Shown: positions 1 to 10,906, counted from the stretch's first letter. The stretch is 64,000 bases of DNA from Allobogoriella alba (GCF_042665525.1 NZ_JBHTCQ010000005.1:124001-188000); one strand, 5' to 3'. Notes: a model not told the origin generated them from the sequence alone. A program made the numbers and translations.

Positions 1-867
1 GACGGGCCCGCCGTGCGGCCCGGGCAGCACCGCGTCCGGGTCGAGCCGGGCCCACGGGGCGAGGACGAACGCCCGCTCGTGCGCCCGTGGGTGCGGCAGG
101 GTGAGGTCTGGGTCGTGGATGACCCGGTCGCCGACGGCGACGACGTCGACATCGAGGGTTCGTGCACCCCAGCGTTCGGTCCTGGTGCGGCCGTGGGCGT
201 CCTCGACCGCGTGCACCAGCTCCAGCAGCCGCCCGGGGGCGAGGGTCGTGGTGCCCGTCAGGACCGCGTTGAGGTAGTCGGGCTGCGGGTCCTGGCCCGG
301 TGCGAGCACGGCAGCGGTGCGGGCCAGCGGCGAGACGCCGGTGAGGTGCAGGCCCTCGGCGTGCGCGAGCGCGTCGACGGCGGAGCGCAGCGTGGCCGTG
401 CGGTCGCCGAGGTTCGCGCCCAGCGCGAGCACCACCTGCTCCGGGGCCACCGTCCTCGCCGGCTCCTCGACGTCGCGGGCCGCCGGCCCGGACGGCTCGG
501 CGCGGCTGCGGTGGATGGTGATCTCGACGTCGTCGAACTCCACGGGGATCGGTGCCTGCGGCTTGTGCACGGTCACCTCGACCGCGCGGACCCCCGGCCG
601 GGCCAGCACGACGGCGGCCACGCGGTCGGCGAGGGTCTCGACGAGGTCCACGGGCTCGCCCGCCAGGACGGCGACGACATCCTCGGCGACGTCGGCGTAG
701 CTGACCGTCCGGTCGAGGTCGTCGGTCCGGGCGGCGGGCCGGGTGTCGAGGTGCAGCACGACGTCCGCGCGGAACTCCTGGCCGGTCTCCCGCTCGGTGC
801 GCAGCACCCCGTGGTACCCGACGGCGCGCAGACCCGAGAGCCGGATCGTGTCTCCCACGGGGTTCAT
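1..867 (-). CDS. folBK: Bifunctional dihydroneopterin aldolase / HPPK, FolB-FolK fusion (3' end outside window)
   Basis: Carries two consecutive steps of folate synthesis: dihydroneopterin aldolase and 6-hydroxymethyl-dihydropterin pyrophosphokinase. Translating the minus strand from the ATG at 867 gives 289 open residues running off the left edge. Residues about 1-120 look like FolB (GLRAVGYHGV followed by GQEFRADV). From about 150 the FolK signature begins (LALGANLGDR), then RWGARTLDVDVV and HPRAHERAFVLAP, the pyrophosphokinase active-site blocks. A short Pro/Ala/Glu linker joins them and there is no stop in between, so this is a true fusion. Its ATG overlaps the folP stop (ATGA), so translation is coupled. 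Only the extreme C-terminus is missing. Confidence is high for the family, lower for the end. Confidence 0.9.
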   Translation of the reverse strand, partial: MNPVGDTIRLSGLRAVGYHGVLRTERETGQEFRADVVLHLDTRPAARTDDLDRTVSYADVAEDVVAVLAGEPVDLVETLADRVAAVVLARPGVRAVEVTVHKPQAPIPVEFDDVEITIHRSRAEPSGPAARDVEEPARTVAPEQVVLALGANLGDRTATLRSAVDALAHAEGLHLTGVSPLARTAAVLAPGQDPQPDYLNAVLTGTTTLAPGRLLELVHAVEDAHGRTRTERWGARTLDVDVVAVGDRVIHDPDLTLPHPRAHERAFVLAPWARLDPDAVLPGPHGGPV

Positions 868-1730
868 CGGTGCGCCGTCCAGGCCGCGGCGACCCGCGTC
901 GCGTCGAGGCTGGCGGTGACCTCGTGCACCCGCACGGCCCAGACGCCGGCCGCGGCCGCCAGCGCGCTCACGGCTGCCGACGCGGCGTCGCGCGCCATGG
1001 GCTGGTCGGCCAGACCGGGCGCGACGACTCCGCCGAGGAACCGCTTGCGCGAGGCACCGACGAGCAGCGGGCGCCCCAGCCGGCCGAGCTCGTCCAGCCG
1101 GGCCAGCAGGGCCCAGTTGTGCTCGGCGTTCTTGGCGAAGCCGAGCCCGGGGTCCAGCACCACCTGCTCCTCCCGGACACCGGCCGCGGCGGTGGCCGCC
1201 AGCCGTTCGGCGAGCTCGGCACGCACCTCCGTGACGACGTCGTCGTAGACGGCCAGCTCGTTCATCGTCGCGGCCGTGCCGCGCCGGTGCTGCAGGATGT
1301 ACACGACGCCGGTCTGCGCGACGGTGGCGAGCATCTCGGGGTCGGCGGTGCCGCCGGAGACGTCGTTGACGATGAGCGCGCCGGCGTCCACCGCCGCACG
1401 GGCCGTCGCCGCGTGCAGCGTGTCGACGCTCACCACGCCACCCGCCTCGACCAGGGCCTCGACGACCGGGAGGATCCGGCGTCTCTCCTCCTCGGGCGTC
1501 ACCGGTGCCGCCCCGGGTCGGGTGGACTCCCCGCCGACGTCGACGATGTCCGCGCCCTGGGCGAGCAGGTGCTTGGCGTGCGCCACCGCGACATCCGTGT
1601 CGAACCACTGACCGCCGTCGGAGAAGGAGTCGGGCGTGACGTTGACGACGCCCATGACGAGGGTCCGTCCGGCGTCGCGCAGCGCGTCCGGCAGCGGTCC
1701 GGGAGCCGCTGTGCCGTCGGGTGAGCTCAC
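864..1730 (-). CDS. folP: Dihydropteroate synthase
   Basis: Condenses dihydropterin pyrophosphate with p-aminobenzoate, the sulfonamide-sensitive step of folate synthesis. The 288-residue product has the two pterin-binding signatures: MGVVNVTPDSFSDGG near residue 26 and VDVGGESTRPGA about 40 residues later, followed by the TIM-barrel blocks with VSVDT, NDVSGG and DPGLGFAKN, and the C-terminal VHEV segment. The length is normal for FolP. The GTG at 1730 is preceded by a weak GGGAC-type ribosome site 20 nt after the folE stop. Its stop overlaps the next start, so it sits in the middle of the ftsH-folE-folP-folBK operon. Confidence 0.95.
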   Translation of the reverse strand: MSSPDGTAAPGPLPDALRDAGRTLVMGVVNVTPDSFSDGGQWFDTDVAVAHAKHLLAQGADIVDVGGESTRPGAAPVTPEEERRRILPVVEALVEAGGVVSVDTLHAATARAAVDAGALIVNDVSGGTADPEMLATVAQTGVVYILQHRRGTAATMNELAVYDDVVTEVRAELAERLAATAAAGVREEQVVLDPGLGFAKNAEHNWALLARLDELGRLGRPLLVGASRKRFLGGVVAPGLADQPMARDAASAAVSALAAAAGVWAVRVHEVTASLDATRVAAAWTAHR

Positions 1731-1750
1731 CGTCCCAGGCTATCCGCGGC

Positions 1751-2439
1751 TCAGACCCGGCCGGTGAGCAGGCTCATGGCCTCGGCGCGGGTTGCGGCCC
1801 GCCGCATCGTGCCGCGGACCGCGGAGGTCACGGTCCGCGAGCCGGGCTTGCGGACACCCCGCATGGACATGCACAGGTGCTCGGCCTCCACGATGACGAT
1901 GACGCCGCGGGGCTGCAGGCGGGCGACCAGCGCATCGGCGATCTGCGAGGTCAGCCGCTCCTGGACCTGGGGCCGGCGGGCATATCCCTCGACGAGCCGG
2001 GCGAGCTTGCTCAGGCCCGTGACGCGGCCGTTCTCGGCGGGGATGTACCCGACGTGCGCGACTCCGTGGAACGGCAGCAGATGGTGCTCGCACATGGAGT
2101 ACAGCGGGATGTCGCGTGCCAGGACCATCTCCTCGTGCCCGATGTCGAACACGGCGTCGAGGTGGTCTGCCGGGTCCTCGGACATGCCGGCGAAGATCTC
2201 GGCGAACGAGCGGGCCACGCGGTCTGGCGTCCCGGCGAGCCCGTCGCGGTCGGGGTCCTCGCCCACCGCGAGCAGGAGGTCACGCACGGCCCTGCGGACG
2301 CCGTCGTGGTCGTACGGGCGCGGGACCGAGGGCTGGCGCAGCGGGCCGGCGTCGCTGGCGTAGGTCGTACCGTCACCGGGCTCCGACGGAGAGCCGGCGA
2401 TGCCGGAGACGTCCGGCCGGCCGTCCTGCCCGGCCGTCA

Positions 2440-2440
<1 letters not shown>
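1751..2440 (-). CDS. folE: GTP cyclohydrolase I
   Basis: First enzyme of tetrahydrofolate synthesis, GTP to dihydroneopterin triphosphate. The 229-residue protein has a poorly conserved acidic/proline N-terminal tail of about 45 residues, then the catalytic domain: DPDRDGLAGTPDRVARS, the zinc and active-site block YSMCEHHLLPFHG, GLSKLARLVE and the second zinc cysteine in EHLCMSMRGV. The ATG at 2440 shares one base with the ftsH stop (TGATG), which fixes the start and shows coupling. The reading frame stays open upstream through ftsH in another frame, but that extension is a high-GC artefact. Confidence 0.95.
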
Positions 2441-4491
<2,051 letters not shown>

Positions 4492-4621
4492 CGATCTCGG
4501 CTCGCGCCCGGTCCCTCCTGGTCGCACGGTTCACCTGACGGTATACGACGACGACGGTCCGGGGGCGCGATGTTCGCGCAGGGCGGTACGTGGAACGTCC
4601 GCGCGACCGGGGCGTTCCCCG

Positions 4622-5176
4622 TCAGCCCCCGTACACGTGCGGCGCGAGGGTGCCCACGAACGGCAGGTGCCGGTACTGCTCCGCGTAGTCCAGGCCGTAC
4701 CCGACGACGAACTCCGGCGGGATGTCGAACCCGACGTAGCGCACGTCGACCGGCACCTTCGCGGCGTCCGGCTTGCGCAGCAGGGTCGCGATCTCCACGG
4801 ACGCTGGGCCGCGCGAGCGCAGGTTGCCCACCAGCCAGGACAGCGTCAGCCCGGAGTCGATGATGTCCTCCACGATCAGGACGTCCCGCCCGGTCAGGTC
4901 CGTGTCGAGATCCTTGAGGATCCGTACGACGCCGGAGGACTTGGTCCCCGATCCGTAGGAGGAGATGGCCATCCAGTCCATCTGGACGCGGCTGTGCAGC
5001 TTCCGGGAGAGGTCCGCCATGACCATGACGGCGCCCCGCAGCACGCCGACCAGGAGGATCTCCCGCCCCGCGTAGTCGGCGTCGATCTCGGCGGCCAGCT
5101 CGGTCAGCCGCTCCTCGATCTGCTCCTGGCTCAGCAGGACCTTCTCCAGGTCGGAGCCCATGTCACGGTCGTCCAC
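4622..5176 (-). CDS. hpt: Hypoxanthine(-guanine) phosphoribosyltransferase
   Basis: Purine salvage enzyme joining hypoxanthine or guanine to PRPP. The 184-residue protein shows LLVGVLRGAVMVMADL, the SSYGSGTKSSG loop, the PRPP-binding signature VLIVEDIIDSGLTL, and the C-terminal VGYGLDYAEQYRHLPFVG. I chose the GTG at 5176 because GAGGAG lies five bases upstream; the inner ATG at 5161 would be 20 nt from that site. It follows tilS by 17 nt, the common tilS-hpt-ftsH order. The product also connects to the purine breakdown cluster elsewhere in the window, although nothing here shows co-regulation. Confidence 0.94.
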   Translation of the reverse strand: MDDRDMGSDLEKVLLSQEQIEERLTELAAEIDADYAGREILLVGVLRGAVMVMADLSRKLHSRVQMDWMAISSYGSGTKSSGVVRILKDLDTDLTGRDVLIVEDIIDSGLTLSWLVGNLRSRGPASVEIATLLRKPDAAKVPVDVRYVGFDIPPEFVVGYGLDYAEQYRHLPFVGTLAPHVYGG

Positions 5177-5193
5177 GTGTTCTCCTCGTCGCC

Positions 5194-6219
5194 TCAGCCG
5201 AAGGCAAGCCTGCCACAGGTGCGGCGGACCACCACCGGCCCCGGCAGGTGCACCGGCCCCTGCCCGTGGTAGTCCGTGACCAGCGCCTCGACGGCTTCCA
5301 CGTGCACCGCCGCGAGCGCGCCGGCGCTGGCACCGGCACGCACGGCGGCCGACCGGATCGCCCGGCTCCGCAGGGCCGGATGGGCGTCGGCGAGCACCGC
5401 CACGTCGAGGGCGACGGCCGAGCTCTCGGGCGGCACCGTCGCCCGGTCCGCGAGCGCGGCGGCCTGCTCCTCGAGGAGTCCGGCGTCGCGGGCGAGCTGC
5501 TCGGCGGTCCGGCCGAGCGACTCGACGACGCCGGGCCCGAGGGCGTCCACGAGCGCGGGCAGGACCCGGTCCCGCACCGCCGCCCGCCGCAGCGCCGAGC
5601 CGTCGGCCGCGCGCCAGGGACCGTCGGCGGCGTTCGTCGGGTCCTCCTCGGGCACCACCCCGGCCGCCCGGCACACGGCGCCCGTCTGCGCGCGGCGCAG
5701 GCCCAGGAACGGTCGGCGCCACAGCCCCCGCACGCCGGGCATGCCCGCGAGGGAGCGGGCGCCCGAGCCCCGGGCGAGCCCGAGCAGCACGGTCTCCGCC
5801 TGGTCGTCCAGCGTGTGGCCGAGCAGGACGGCGGCGGCACGGTGCTCCCGCGCGGCTGCCTCGAGGGCCGCGTAGCGTGCGGCACGCGCGGCGGCCTCCG
5901 GCCCGCCCGCCCCGGTGCCGGCGGCCCCGCCGGGGACCTCCACGGTCCGGACGTCCACCGGGTCGAGCCCCAGCTCGCGGCAACGTCCGGCCGCGCGTGC
6001 GGCGGCCGCCGCCGACTCCGGCCGGAGCCCGTGGTCCACCACCACGGCGCCCGCCGGCCGGCCCTCGCGGCCGGCGACGAACGCGGTCGCGACCGCGAGC
6101 GCGAGCGAGTCCTGGCCGCCCGAGCAGGCCACCAGCACCGGTGCGTCCGGTGCCAGGTCCGCCAGCGCGGATCGCACGGCCCGGCGTGCCGCCGCGACGG
6201 CCGGGTCGAGTGCGGGCAC
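5194..6219 (-). CDS. tilS: tRNA(Ile)-lysidine synthase
   Basis: Converts cytidine 34 of the CAU-anticodon isoleucine tRNA into lysidine, which is essential for reading AUA. The 341-residue protein carries the PP-loop motif SGGQDS at residues 33-38 and the GHTLDDQAETVLLGLARGSG block with the substrate region RPFLGLRRA. The C-terminal part is alanine-rich and variable. The GTG at 6219 has a GGAG six bases upstream and begins 11 nt after the preceding stop. Longer in-frame extensions upstream are only open because of base composition. Length and context (beside hpt and ftsH) are usual for actinobacteria. Confidence 0.9.
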   Translation of the reverse strand: MPALDPAVAAARRAVRSALADLAPDAPVLVACSGGQDSLALAVATAFVAGREGRPAGAVVVDHGLRPESAAAAARAAGRCRELGLDPVDVRTVEVPGGAAGTGAGGPEAAARAARYAALEAAAREHRAAAVLLGHTLDDQAETVLLGLARGSGARSLAGMPGVRGLWRRPFLGLRRAQTGAVCRAAGVVPEEDPTNAADGPWRAADGSALRRAAVRDRVLPALVDALGPGVVESLGRTAEQLARDAGLLEEQAAALADRATVPPESSAVALDVAVLADAHPALRSRAIRSAAVRAGASAGALAAVHVEAVEALVTDYHGQGPVHLPGPVVVRRTCGRLAFG

Positions 6220-6230
6220 GGCGTGCTCCG

Positions 6231-7286
6231 TCAGCCGTGGACGCGGCGCACCCAGGCGGCCGGGTCGCTGACCTCGGCGGCCGTGGGCAGCGTCTCCGGC
6301 GACGTCCACACCGCGTTGAGGCCGGCGTGCCCGACCTCGTCGACGACGGCACGGACGAACCTCGCGCCGTTGCGGTACTGGGCGACCTTGGCGTCCATGC
6401 CGAGGATCCGGCGCAGCAGCACGTCCCCGGTGGAGGTGCCGTCGCGCCGCTTCTCGAACGCGGCACGGATGTGCCGCACGGATGGCAGCCGGCCGGGACC
6501 GACCTCGTCCATGACGACGTCCGCGTGCCCCTCGAGGAGGCTCATCACGGCGACGATCTCGGCAAGGTCGGCCCGCTCCCGCTCGTCGAGGAAGGCATCG
6601 ACGAGCGGGCCGCCCAGGTCGTCGGGCTTCTCCTGCGGCGTGCCGCCGAGCGCGGCGGTGGCCGCGTCGAGCACGCCGCGGACGGCCCGCGCCAGGCGAG
6701 CGCTGCCGTCCGGCGTCGCGGAGACGCCGCCGACCAGACGCCGCATCCGACCCGCGAGATGCTCCGGGAGCCACGGCGCGGCGGCGAACTGCACGGCGTG
6801 GGTCTGCTCGTGCAGGCAGACCCACAGCCGGAAGTCCATCGCGTCGAGGTTGAGCTCGCGCTCGATCTTCAGCACGTTCGGCGCGACGAGCAGCAGGCGC
6901 CCGCGGGGCTCGTCGCCGAACGGGTCGTACTGGCCCAGCACCTTGGTCGAGAGGATCGCCAGGACGAAGCCCATCTCCTCGCCGGCGACGCGCCCGGAGC
7001 CGGGCAGCGGCGAGGTGGGCAGCAGCCCGTCGGTCAGCCGGGCGAACATCTCGACGTTCGCCTGGGACCAGCGCGGCCGGTCCACCACGTACACCGGGAC
7101 GTCGGCGACCTGCTGGGCGGCACGCGTCAGCCCGGTGATCTCCGCCACGTGCTCGGGGGCCTCGGCGGCGGCGCGGCGCAGCACCTGCACCAGCGCCCGC
7201 AGCTCGGCCGGCGTCCCGGTGGGGCCGGGCCGCGCGAGGCCACCCGCCCGGCGCACCGCGGTCTGCCAGTCGACGGCGCTGCTCAT
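6231..7286 (-). CDS. Zinc-dependent metalloprotease-like protein (DUF2342/zincin_2 family)
   Basis: Member of the actinobacterial zincin family often annotated DUF2342 or 'coenzyme F420 biosynthesis-associated'; the real substrate is unknown. The 351-residue product has a HEQTH motif (His159, Glu160, His163), matching HExxH, inside LWVCLHEQTHAVQF, followed by a long helical region and EGHADVVMDEVG, which probably supplies a third ligand. No signal peptide or membrane helix is apparent, so it is cytoplasmic. The ATG at 7286 was chosen; an upstream GTG at 7313 would overlap dacB. It sits 17 nt after dacB and 11 nt before tilS, the conserved neighbourhood of this family. Family assignment firm, function not. 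Confidence 0.8.
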   Translation of the reverse strand: MSSAVDWQTAVRRAGGLARPGPTGTPAELRALVQVLRRAAAEAPEHVAEITGLTRAAQQVADVPVYVVDRPRWSQANVEMFARLTDGLLPTSPLPGSGRVAGEEMGFVLAILSTKVLGQYDPFGDEPRGRLLLVAPNVLKIERELNLDAMDFRLWVCLHEQTHAVQFAAAPWLPEHLAGRMRRLVGGVSATPDGSARLARAVRGVLDAATAALGGTPQEKPDDLGGPLVDAFLDERERADLAEIVAVMSLLEGHADVVMDEVGPGRLPSVRHIRAAFEKRRDGTSTGDVLLRRILGMDAKVAQYRNGARFVRAVVDEVGHAGLNAVWTSPETLPTAAEVSDPAAWVRRVHG

Positions 7287-7303
7287 GGAGCCACCGTAAA
7301 CCG

Positions 7304-8710
7304 TCACGCGCACCCGCAGGCGGCCATGTCCGTGACGAGGTCCTCCATGGCCAGGTGCGCCAGGCTGCCCGTGCCCGGCGAGAGGTCGGAGGCGATGAGC
7401 GAGAAGTGCAGTGGACGGCCGTCGGCGGTCAGGACGAGCCCGGTCAGCGAGACCGATCGGACGAGCGTCCCGGTCTTGGCCCGGACGTATCCGGCGGCGT
7501 CGCCGGTGAACCGGTCGGACAGGGTGCCGTCCAGGCCGCCGACGGCGAGGCCCGGCACGAGGCCGTGCAGGTTGCGGTTCGCCGGGTCGTCGGAGAGCCG
7601 CAGCACGTCCACCAGGACCGCGGGCGGCACGGTGGTCGCCGGGCTGAGACCCGAGGCGTCGGCCATGGTGACGGCGGAGACGTCCGCGCCGAGGTCCCGC
7701 AGGACGGCGCGCACCGCGGCGGTGGAGCCGGTGAAGTCCGCGTCCTCGCCGCGCTCCACCGCCACCAGGTGGCCGAGGACCTCGGCGAGGGAGTTGTCGG
7801 ACTCGCGGAGCATGTGGCGCACGACGGCGGATATCGGCGCGGACTCGACCGTGGCGAGCACGTCCGCCTCCTGCGGCGCGGCCCCCCGGTCGATCCCGGT
7901 GACCTCGACGCCGCGCTCCTCGAGGGCGTCGGCGAAGGCCACCGCGGCGTCCACGCCCGGATCGTCGGAGTAGGCGCCGCCGGAGCGGCCGGAGTCCAGC
8001 GCGATCGGCTGGATTGCGGAGACGAAGGTCCGGTCGATGGGACCCCAGTCGGGGTGGTAGAGGGGGTCGGTGAAGAGCGTGTCGTCCAGGTCCAGGTCCA
8101 CCCGCGTGACGTCCCGCTGCCGGAGCGCCTGGGCGGTGGCCTCGGCCAGGTCCGCCAGGCCGGCGTGGCCGTTGGTGAGGCTCGGGTCCCCCTCGCCGGG
8201 CGCGAGCAGGGTGTCGCCCCCGCCGCGGAGGGTCACGGTGTCCTCGTCCGCGAGGACCGCGGAGGTCGTCAGGGTGCGGTCCGCACCGAGGGCGGCGAGG
8301 GCGGCGGCACCGGTGAGCACCTTGAGCGATGACGCCGGTGAGCGCGGGGTCTCGCCGTCGTGGTCGAGGATCACCTCGCCCGTGATCGCGTCGGCGACGA
8401 CCAGGCCGAAGCTGCCCGTTCGGCGCGGGTCCGACTCGAACGCGGAGACGAGCTCCTCGAGGCCGGCCCGGGTGGGCACCTCGGCGGACTCGTCCGGGCC
8501 CTCCACGGTGGGGGCGACCACCGGGCCCCCGGGGAGCGCGAGCTCGGGGAAGGGCCGGGCGTCGGGCGGGACCGGGTCGGTGGTGAGGACGCCGGGAACG
8601 GCGTCGGCGGCGTCCGCGGCCCCGTACGCGAGGACCAGGGCGAGCACGACGACGAGGAGGCGGCTCCGACGTCGTCGGGTGCCCGACGTCCTGGGACCGT
8701 CCTCCGCCAC
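7304..8710 (-). CDS. dacB: D-alanyl-D-alanine carboxypeptidase/endopeptidase (PBP4 family)
   Basis: Periplasm-facing penicillin-binding protein of peptidase family S13 that trims or opens peptidoglycan cross-links. After a basic N-terminus (residues about 10-16) there is a signal-anchor (LLVVVLALVLAYGAADA). The three active-site motifs are visible: S127-S-L-K130, SDN in RESDNSLAEVL, and KTG in RAKTGTL. The 468-residue length is normal for the family. The start is the GTG at 8710, preceded by a GGGGGA site; the longer open frame to 8764 has no support. The first gene of the minus-strand run, it diverges from ppa across a 155-bp region with a direct repeat. Confidence 0.92.
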   Translation of the reverse strand: MAEDGPRTSGTRRRRSRLLVVVLALVLAYGAADAADAVPGVLTTDPVPPDARPFPELALPGGPVVAPTVEGPDESAEVPTRAGLEELVSAFESDPRRTGSFGLVVADAITGEVILDHDGETPRSPASSLKVLTGAAALAALGADRTLTTSAVLADEDTVTLRGGGDTLLAPGEGDPSLTNGHAGLADLAEATAQALRQRDVTRVDLDLDDTLFTDPLYHPDWGPIDRTFVSAIQPIALDSGRSGGAYSDDPGVDAAVAFADALEERGVEVTGIDRGAAPQEADVLATVESAPISAVVRHMLRESDNSLAEVLGHLVAVERGEDADFTGSTAAVRAVLRDLGADVSAVTMADASGLSPATTVPPAVLVDVLRLSDDPANRNLHGLVPGLAVGGLDGTLSDRFTGDAAGYVRAKTGTLVRSVSLTGLVLTADGRPLHFSLIASDLSPGTGSLAHLAMEDLVTDMAACGCA

Positions 8711-8729
8711 GTGCGTCCCCCTTTCCCGC

Positions 8730-8752
8730 GAGCGGTCACCTCGAGCGGTCAC
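8730..8752 (-). promoter_or_regulatory. 13-bp-period direct repeat upstream of dacB (MtrA-box-like)
   Basis: On the minus strand the 9-mer GTGACCGCT occurs twice, separated by CGAG, giving a period of 13 bp and ending 20 bp before the dacB start. MtrA of actinobacteria is known to bind 9-bp direct repeats with 4-bp spacing and to control peptidoglycan hydrolase genes. The architecture matches; the exact bases match the published GTCACA-type repeat only partly, so the identification is inference. Confidence 0.35.
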
Positions 8753-8865
8753 GTGCGGGACCACCCCGGCCGGTAGGTCACACTAGTGGGCAGGAGCGGC
8801 GGGCGACGTGAGACCCGACCGCGTGAGATCGAGCCGGGCACCAGCGGACTCGAGAAAGGGTAGAC

Positions 8866-9354
8866 GTGGAGTTCGACGTCACGATCGAGATCCCCAAGGG
8901 GAACCGCAACAAGTACGAGGTGGACCACGAGACGGGCCGGATCCGGCTCGACCGGATGCTCTTCACCTCGACGAGATATCCGGACGACTACGGCTTCATC
9001 GAGGACACGCTCGGCGAGGACGGGGACCCGCTCGACGCGCTCGTGCTCCTCGAGGAGCCGACGTTCCCCGGCTGCCTGATCCGCTGCCGGGCGCTCGGCA
9101 TGTTCCGCATGCGCGACGAGGCGGGCGGCGACGACAAGGTGCTGTGCGTCCCGTCGGGCGACCAGCGTGCGTCGTGGCGGACCGACATCGACGACGTCTC
9201 GGAGTTCCACCGGCTGGAGATCCAGCACTTCTTCGAGGTCTACAAGGACCTCGAGCCGGGCAAGTCGGTCGAGGGCGCCCACTGGGTCGGCCGTACGGAG
9301 GCCGAGGAGGAGATCCGCAGGTCCTACGAGCGGTACCGCTCCGGCGGCCACTGA
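8866..9354 (+). CDS. ppa: Inorganic pyrophosphatase
   Basis: Soluble family I pyrophosphatase that pulls biosynthetic reactions forward by hydrolysing PPi. The 162-residue protein has all family blocks: EIPKGNRNKYEVD, RMLFTSTRYPDDYGFI, the metal-binding signature DGDPLDALVL, and the C-terminal WVGRTEAEEEI. The GTG at 8866 has AAAGGG six bases upstream. It is a single-gene unit, divergent from dacB and followed by a near-perfect terminator. Confidence 0.97.
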   Translation: MEFDVTIEIPKGNRNKYEVDHETGRIRLDRMLFTSTRYPDDYGFIEDTLGEDGDPLDALVLLEEPTFPGCLIRCRALGMFRMRDEAGGDDKVLCVPSGDQRASWRTDIDDVSEFHRLEIQHFFEVYKDLEPGKSVEGAHWVGRTEAEEEIRRSYERYRSGGH

Positions 9355-9370
9355 CAGCCGTCCTGGACAG

Positions 9371-9407
9371 GAGAAGACCCCGCCGCCCCAGCCGGCGGGG
9401 TCTTCTC
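9371..9407. terminator. Bidirectional hairpin terminator between ppa and the NlpC/P60 gene
   Basis: A perfect 15-bp inverted repeat (9371-9385 with 9393-9407, loop of 7) lies 16 bases after the ppa stop and 50 bases after the end of the converging gene. The arms read GAGAAGACCCCGCCG and its complement; the TCTTCTC tail gives a short T-rich run on the plus strand and the complement gives one on the minus strand, so it can serve both genes. Confidence 0.85.
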
Positions 9408-9457
9408 GTGCGGCCGGTCATCTCTGCCCGGGCGGGTCGGCGCACCGCCGGGGCAGG

Positions 9458-10876
9458 TCAGGCGACGCGACCGCCGTAGGGGAGGATGCTGCCGTACCAC
9501 ATGGGGACCTCCTCGACCGTGCTCCCCGGGCTCGGGGCGTGCAGCCGCATCCCGTTCCCGGTGTAGATGCCCACGTGGTAGATGCCCGAGGCGGCGCCGT
9601 TGCTGCTCCAGAACACCAGGTCACCCGCGCGAAGCTGGCTGAGCGGGACCGGCGTGGAGGCCGCGTACTGCGCGCCCGAGGTGCGCGGGAGGTAGATCCC
9701 GGCCTGCTCGTAGGCGCGCATCGTCAGGCCCGAGCAGTCGTAGCCGTGCGGGCCGGCGGCGGCCCAGATGTACGGCTTGCCGAGCTGGGTGCGCGCCCAG
9801 GCGATCGCGGTCTGCGCGGCCGAGGTGTTCGGCGGCGCCGGGGCGGGCTCCGGTTCCGGCTCCGGTGCCGGTTCGGGCTCCGGCTCGGGGGCCGGTTCGG
9901 GCTCCGGCTCGGGGGCCGGTTCACGGGTGGGCTCGGGGGCCGGTTCACGGGTGGGCTCGGGGGCCGGTTCGCGCGTGGGCTCGGGCTCGGGCCGACGGGT
10001 CGGCTCCGACCGCTCCGGCGCCTGCTCCTCCTCGGCGGCACGGTCCCCCGCCTCGCGCTGCGCCTGCTCCTGTGCGGCCTGCTCCTGTGCCGCCTGCTCT
10101 TGGGCCGCCTGCTCCTCGGCCGCCGCCTCGGCGGCCCGCCGCTCGCGCTCCCGTCGCTCGGACTCGAGCGCCTCCTGACGCTCCTCCTCGAGCGCGACGG
10201 TCGTCCGGCGCTGCTCGGCAAGCTGGGCGATGAGCTGCTGGCGACGCTCGGCGGAGACCGTCAGCTGGGTCTCGGCGGCCCGCGCCGCCGACTGGGCCTC
10301 GCGCGACGCGGCGGCGAGGGCGTCCGTGGCCTCCTGCTGCTCGGCCACGGCGTCCTCGGCGCGGTCCTGCAACGTGCCGTGGACCTGCTCGAGCGCCTGG
10401 AAGTGCTGGACCTGCTCGTCGGTGCGGGTGCCGAGCCGGTCCAGCGTCTCCTGGCGAGCCATCGCCTCGGAGAACGAGTGTGACGAGAGGTAGGGCATCG
10501 CGCCGGACAGCGTCGCGGAGCCGTCGCGATAGAGCGCAGCGCCGATCTGGCCCAGCTCGGTGCGGGCCGCGTCGACCTCCTCGGCGGCTGCGTCGGCCTG
10601 GGCCTGGGCCTCCTCCGCACGAGCCTCCGCCTCGTCGAGCGCCACCTGCGCCCGCAGGTACTGCTCGTTGGCGATCTGCGCGCGCACACGGGCCTCTTCC
10701 GCCTGGGCGGCGACCGACGCCAGCTCGATCTCGAGCGCGGCGATCTGCTGCGACGTCGACCGCTCGGCCTCACGCGCCGAGGAGATGTCCTCCTGGCTCG
10801 GCGTGGCGAACGCGGCCGCCGGGATCAGGGTGCCGCCGACAACGAGGGCAGCGAAGGCCGCCGTGATGCGCCTCAT
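9458..10876 (-). CDS. Secreted NlpC/P60 peptidoglycan endopeptidase with coiled coil
   Basis: Cell-wall hydrolase of the RipA/CwlO type that cleaves the stem peptide. The 472-residue protein has a signal peptide (MRRITAAFAALVVGGTL, cleavage probably after AFA), a long Ala/Glu/Gln-rich coiled coil (about 30-270), a low-complexity linker of Pro-Glu and TREPAPEP repeats (about 275-350), then a C-terminal NlpC/P60 domain with Cys381 (DCSGL), His434 (YHVGIY) and His446 as the catalytic triad. The ATG at 10876 has GGAGA seven bases upstream. The linker DNA (about 9840-9995) is an internal direct-repeat tract that may vary in length between strains. A coiled-coil regulator region suggests control by a partner such as FtsEX; that is inference. 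Confidence 0.9.
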   Translation of the reverse strand: MRRITAAFAALVVGGTLIPAAAFATPSQEDISSAREAERSTSQQIAALEIELASVAAQAEEARVRAQIANEQYLRAQVALDEAEARAEEAQAQADAAAEEVDAARTELGQIGAALYRDGSATLSGAMPYLSSHSFSEAMARQETLDRLGTRTDEQVQHFQALEQVHGTLQDRAEDAVAEQQEATDALAAASREAQSAARAAETQLTVSAERRQQLIAQLAEQRRTTVALEEERQEALESERRERERRAAEAAAEEQAAQEQAAQEQAAQEQAQREAGDRAAEEEQAPERSEPTRRPEPEPTREPAPEPTREPAPEPTREPAPEPEPEPAPEPEPEPAPEPEPEPAPAPPNTSAAQTAIAWARTQLGKPYIWAAAGPHGYDCSGLTMRAYEQAGIYLPRTSGAQYAASTPVPLSQLRAGDLVFWSSNGAASGIYHVGIYTGNGMRLHAPSPGSTVEEVPMWYGSILPYGGRVA

Positions 10877-10906
10877 GCGCTGCTCTCCCGCCACGAGCAC
10901 TCCCTT

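Noticed and set aside
4622..6825. Very long alternative open frames across hpt, tilS and the zincin gene
   Set aside because: They are Arg/Gly/Pro-rich translations of the wrong frame, typical of very high GC; the true genes have recognisable motifs.
9840..9995. Repeat tract that might be a CRISPR or mobile repeat
   Set aside because: It encodes in-frame Pro-Glu and TREPAPEP repeats of the NlpC/P60 linker; there are no spacers.
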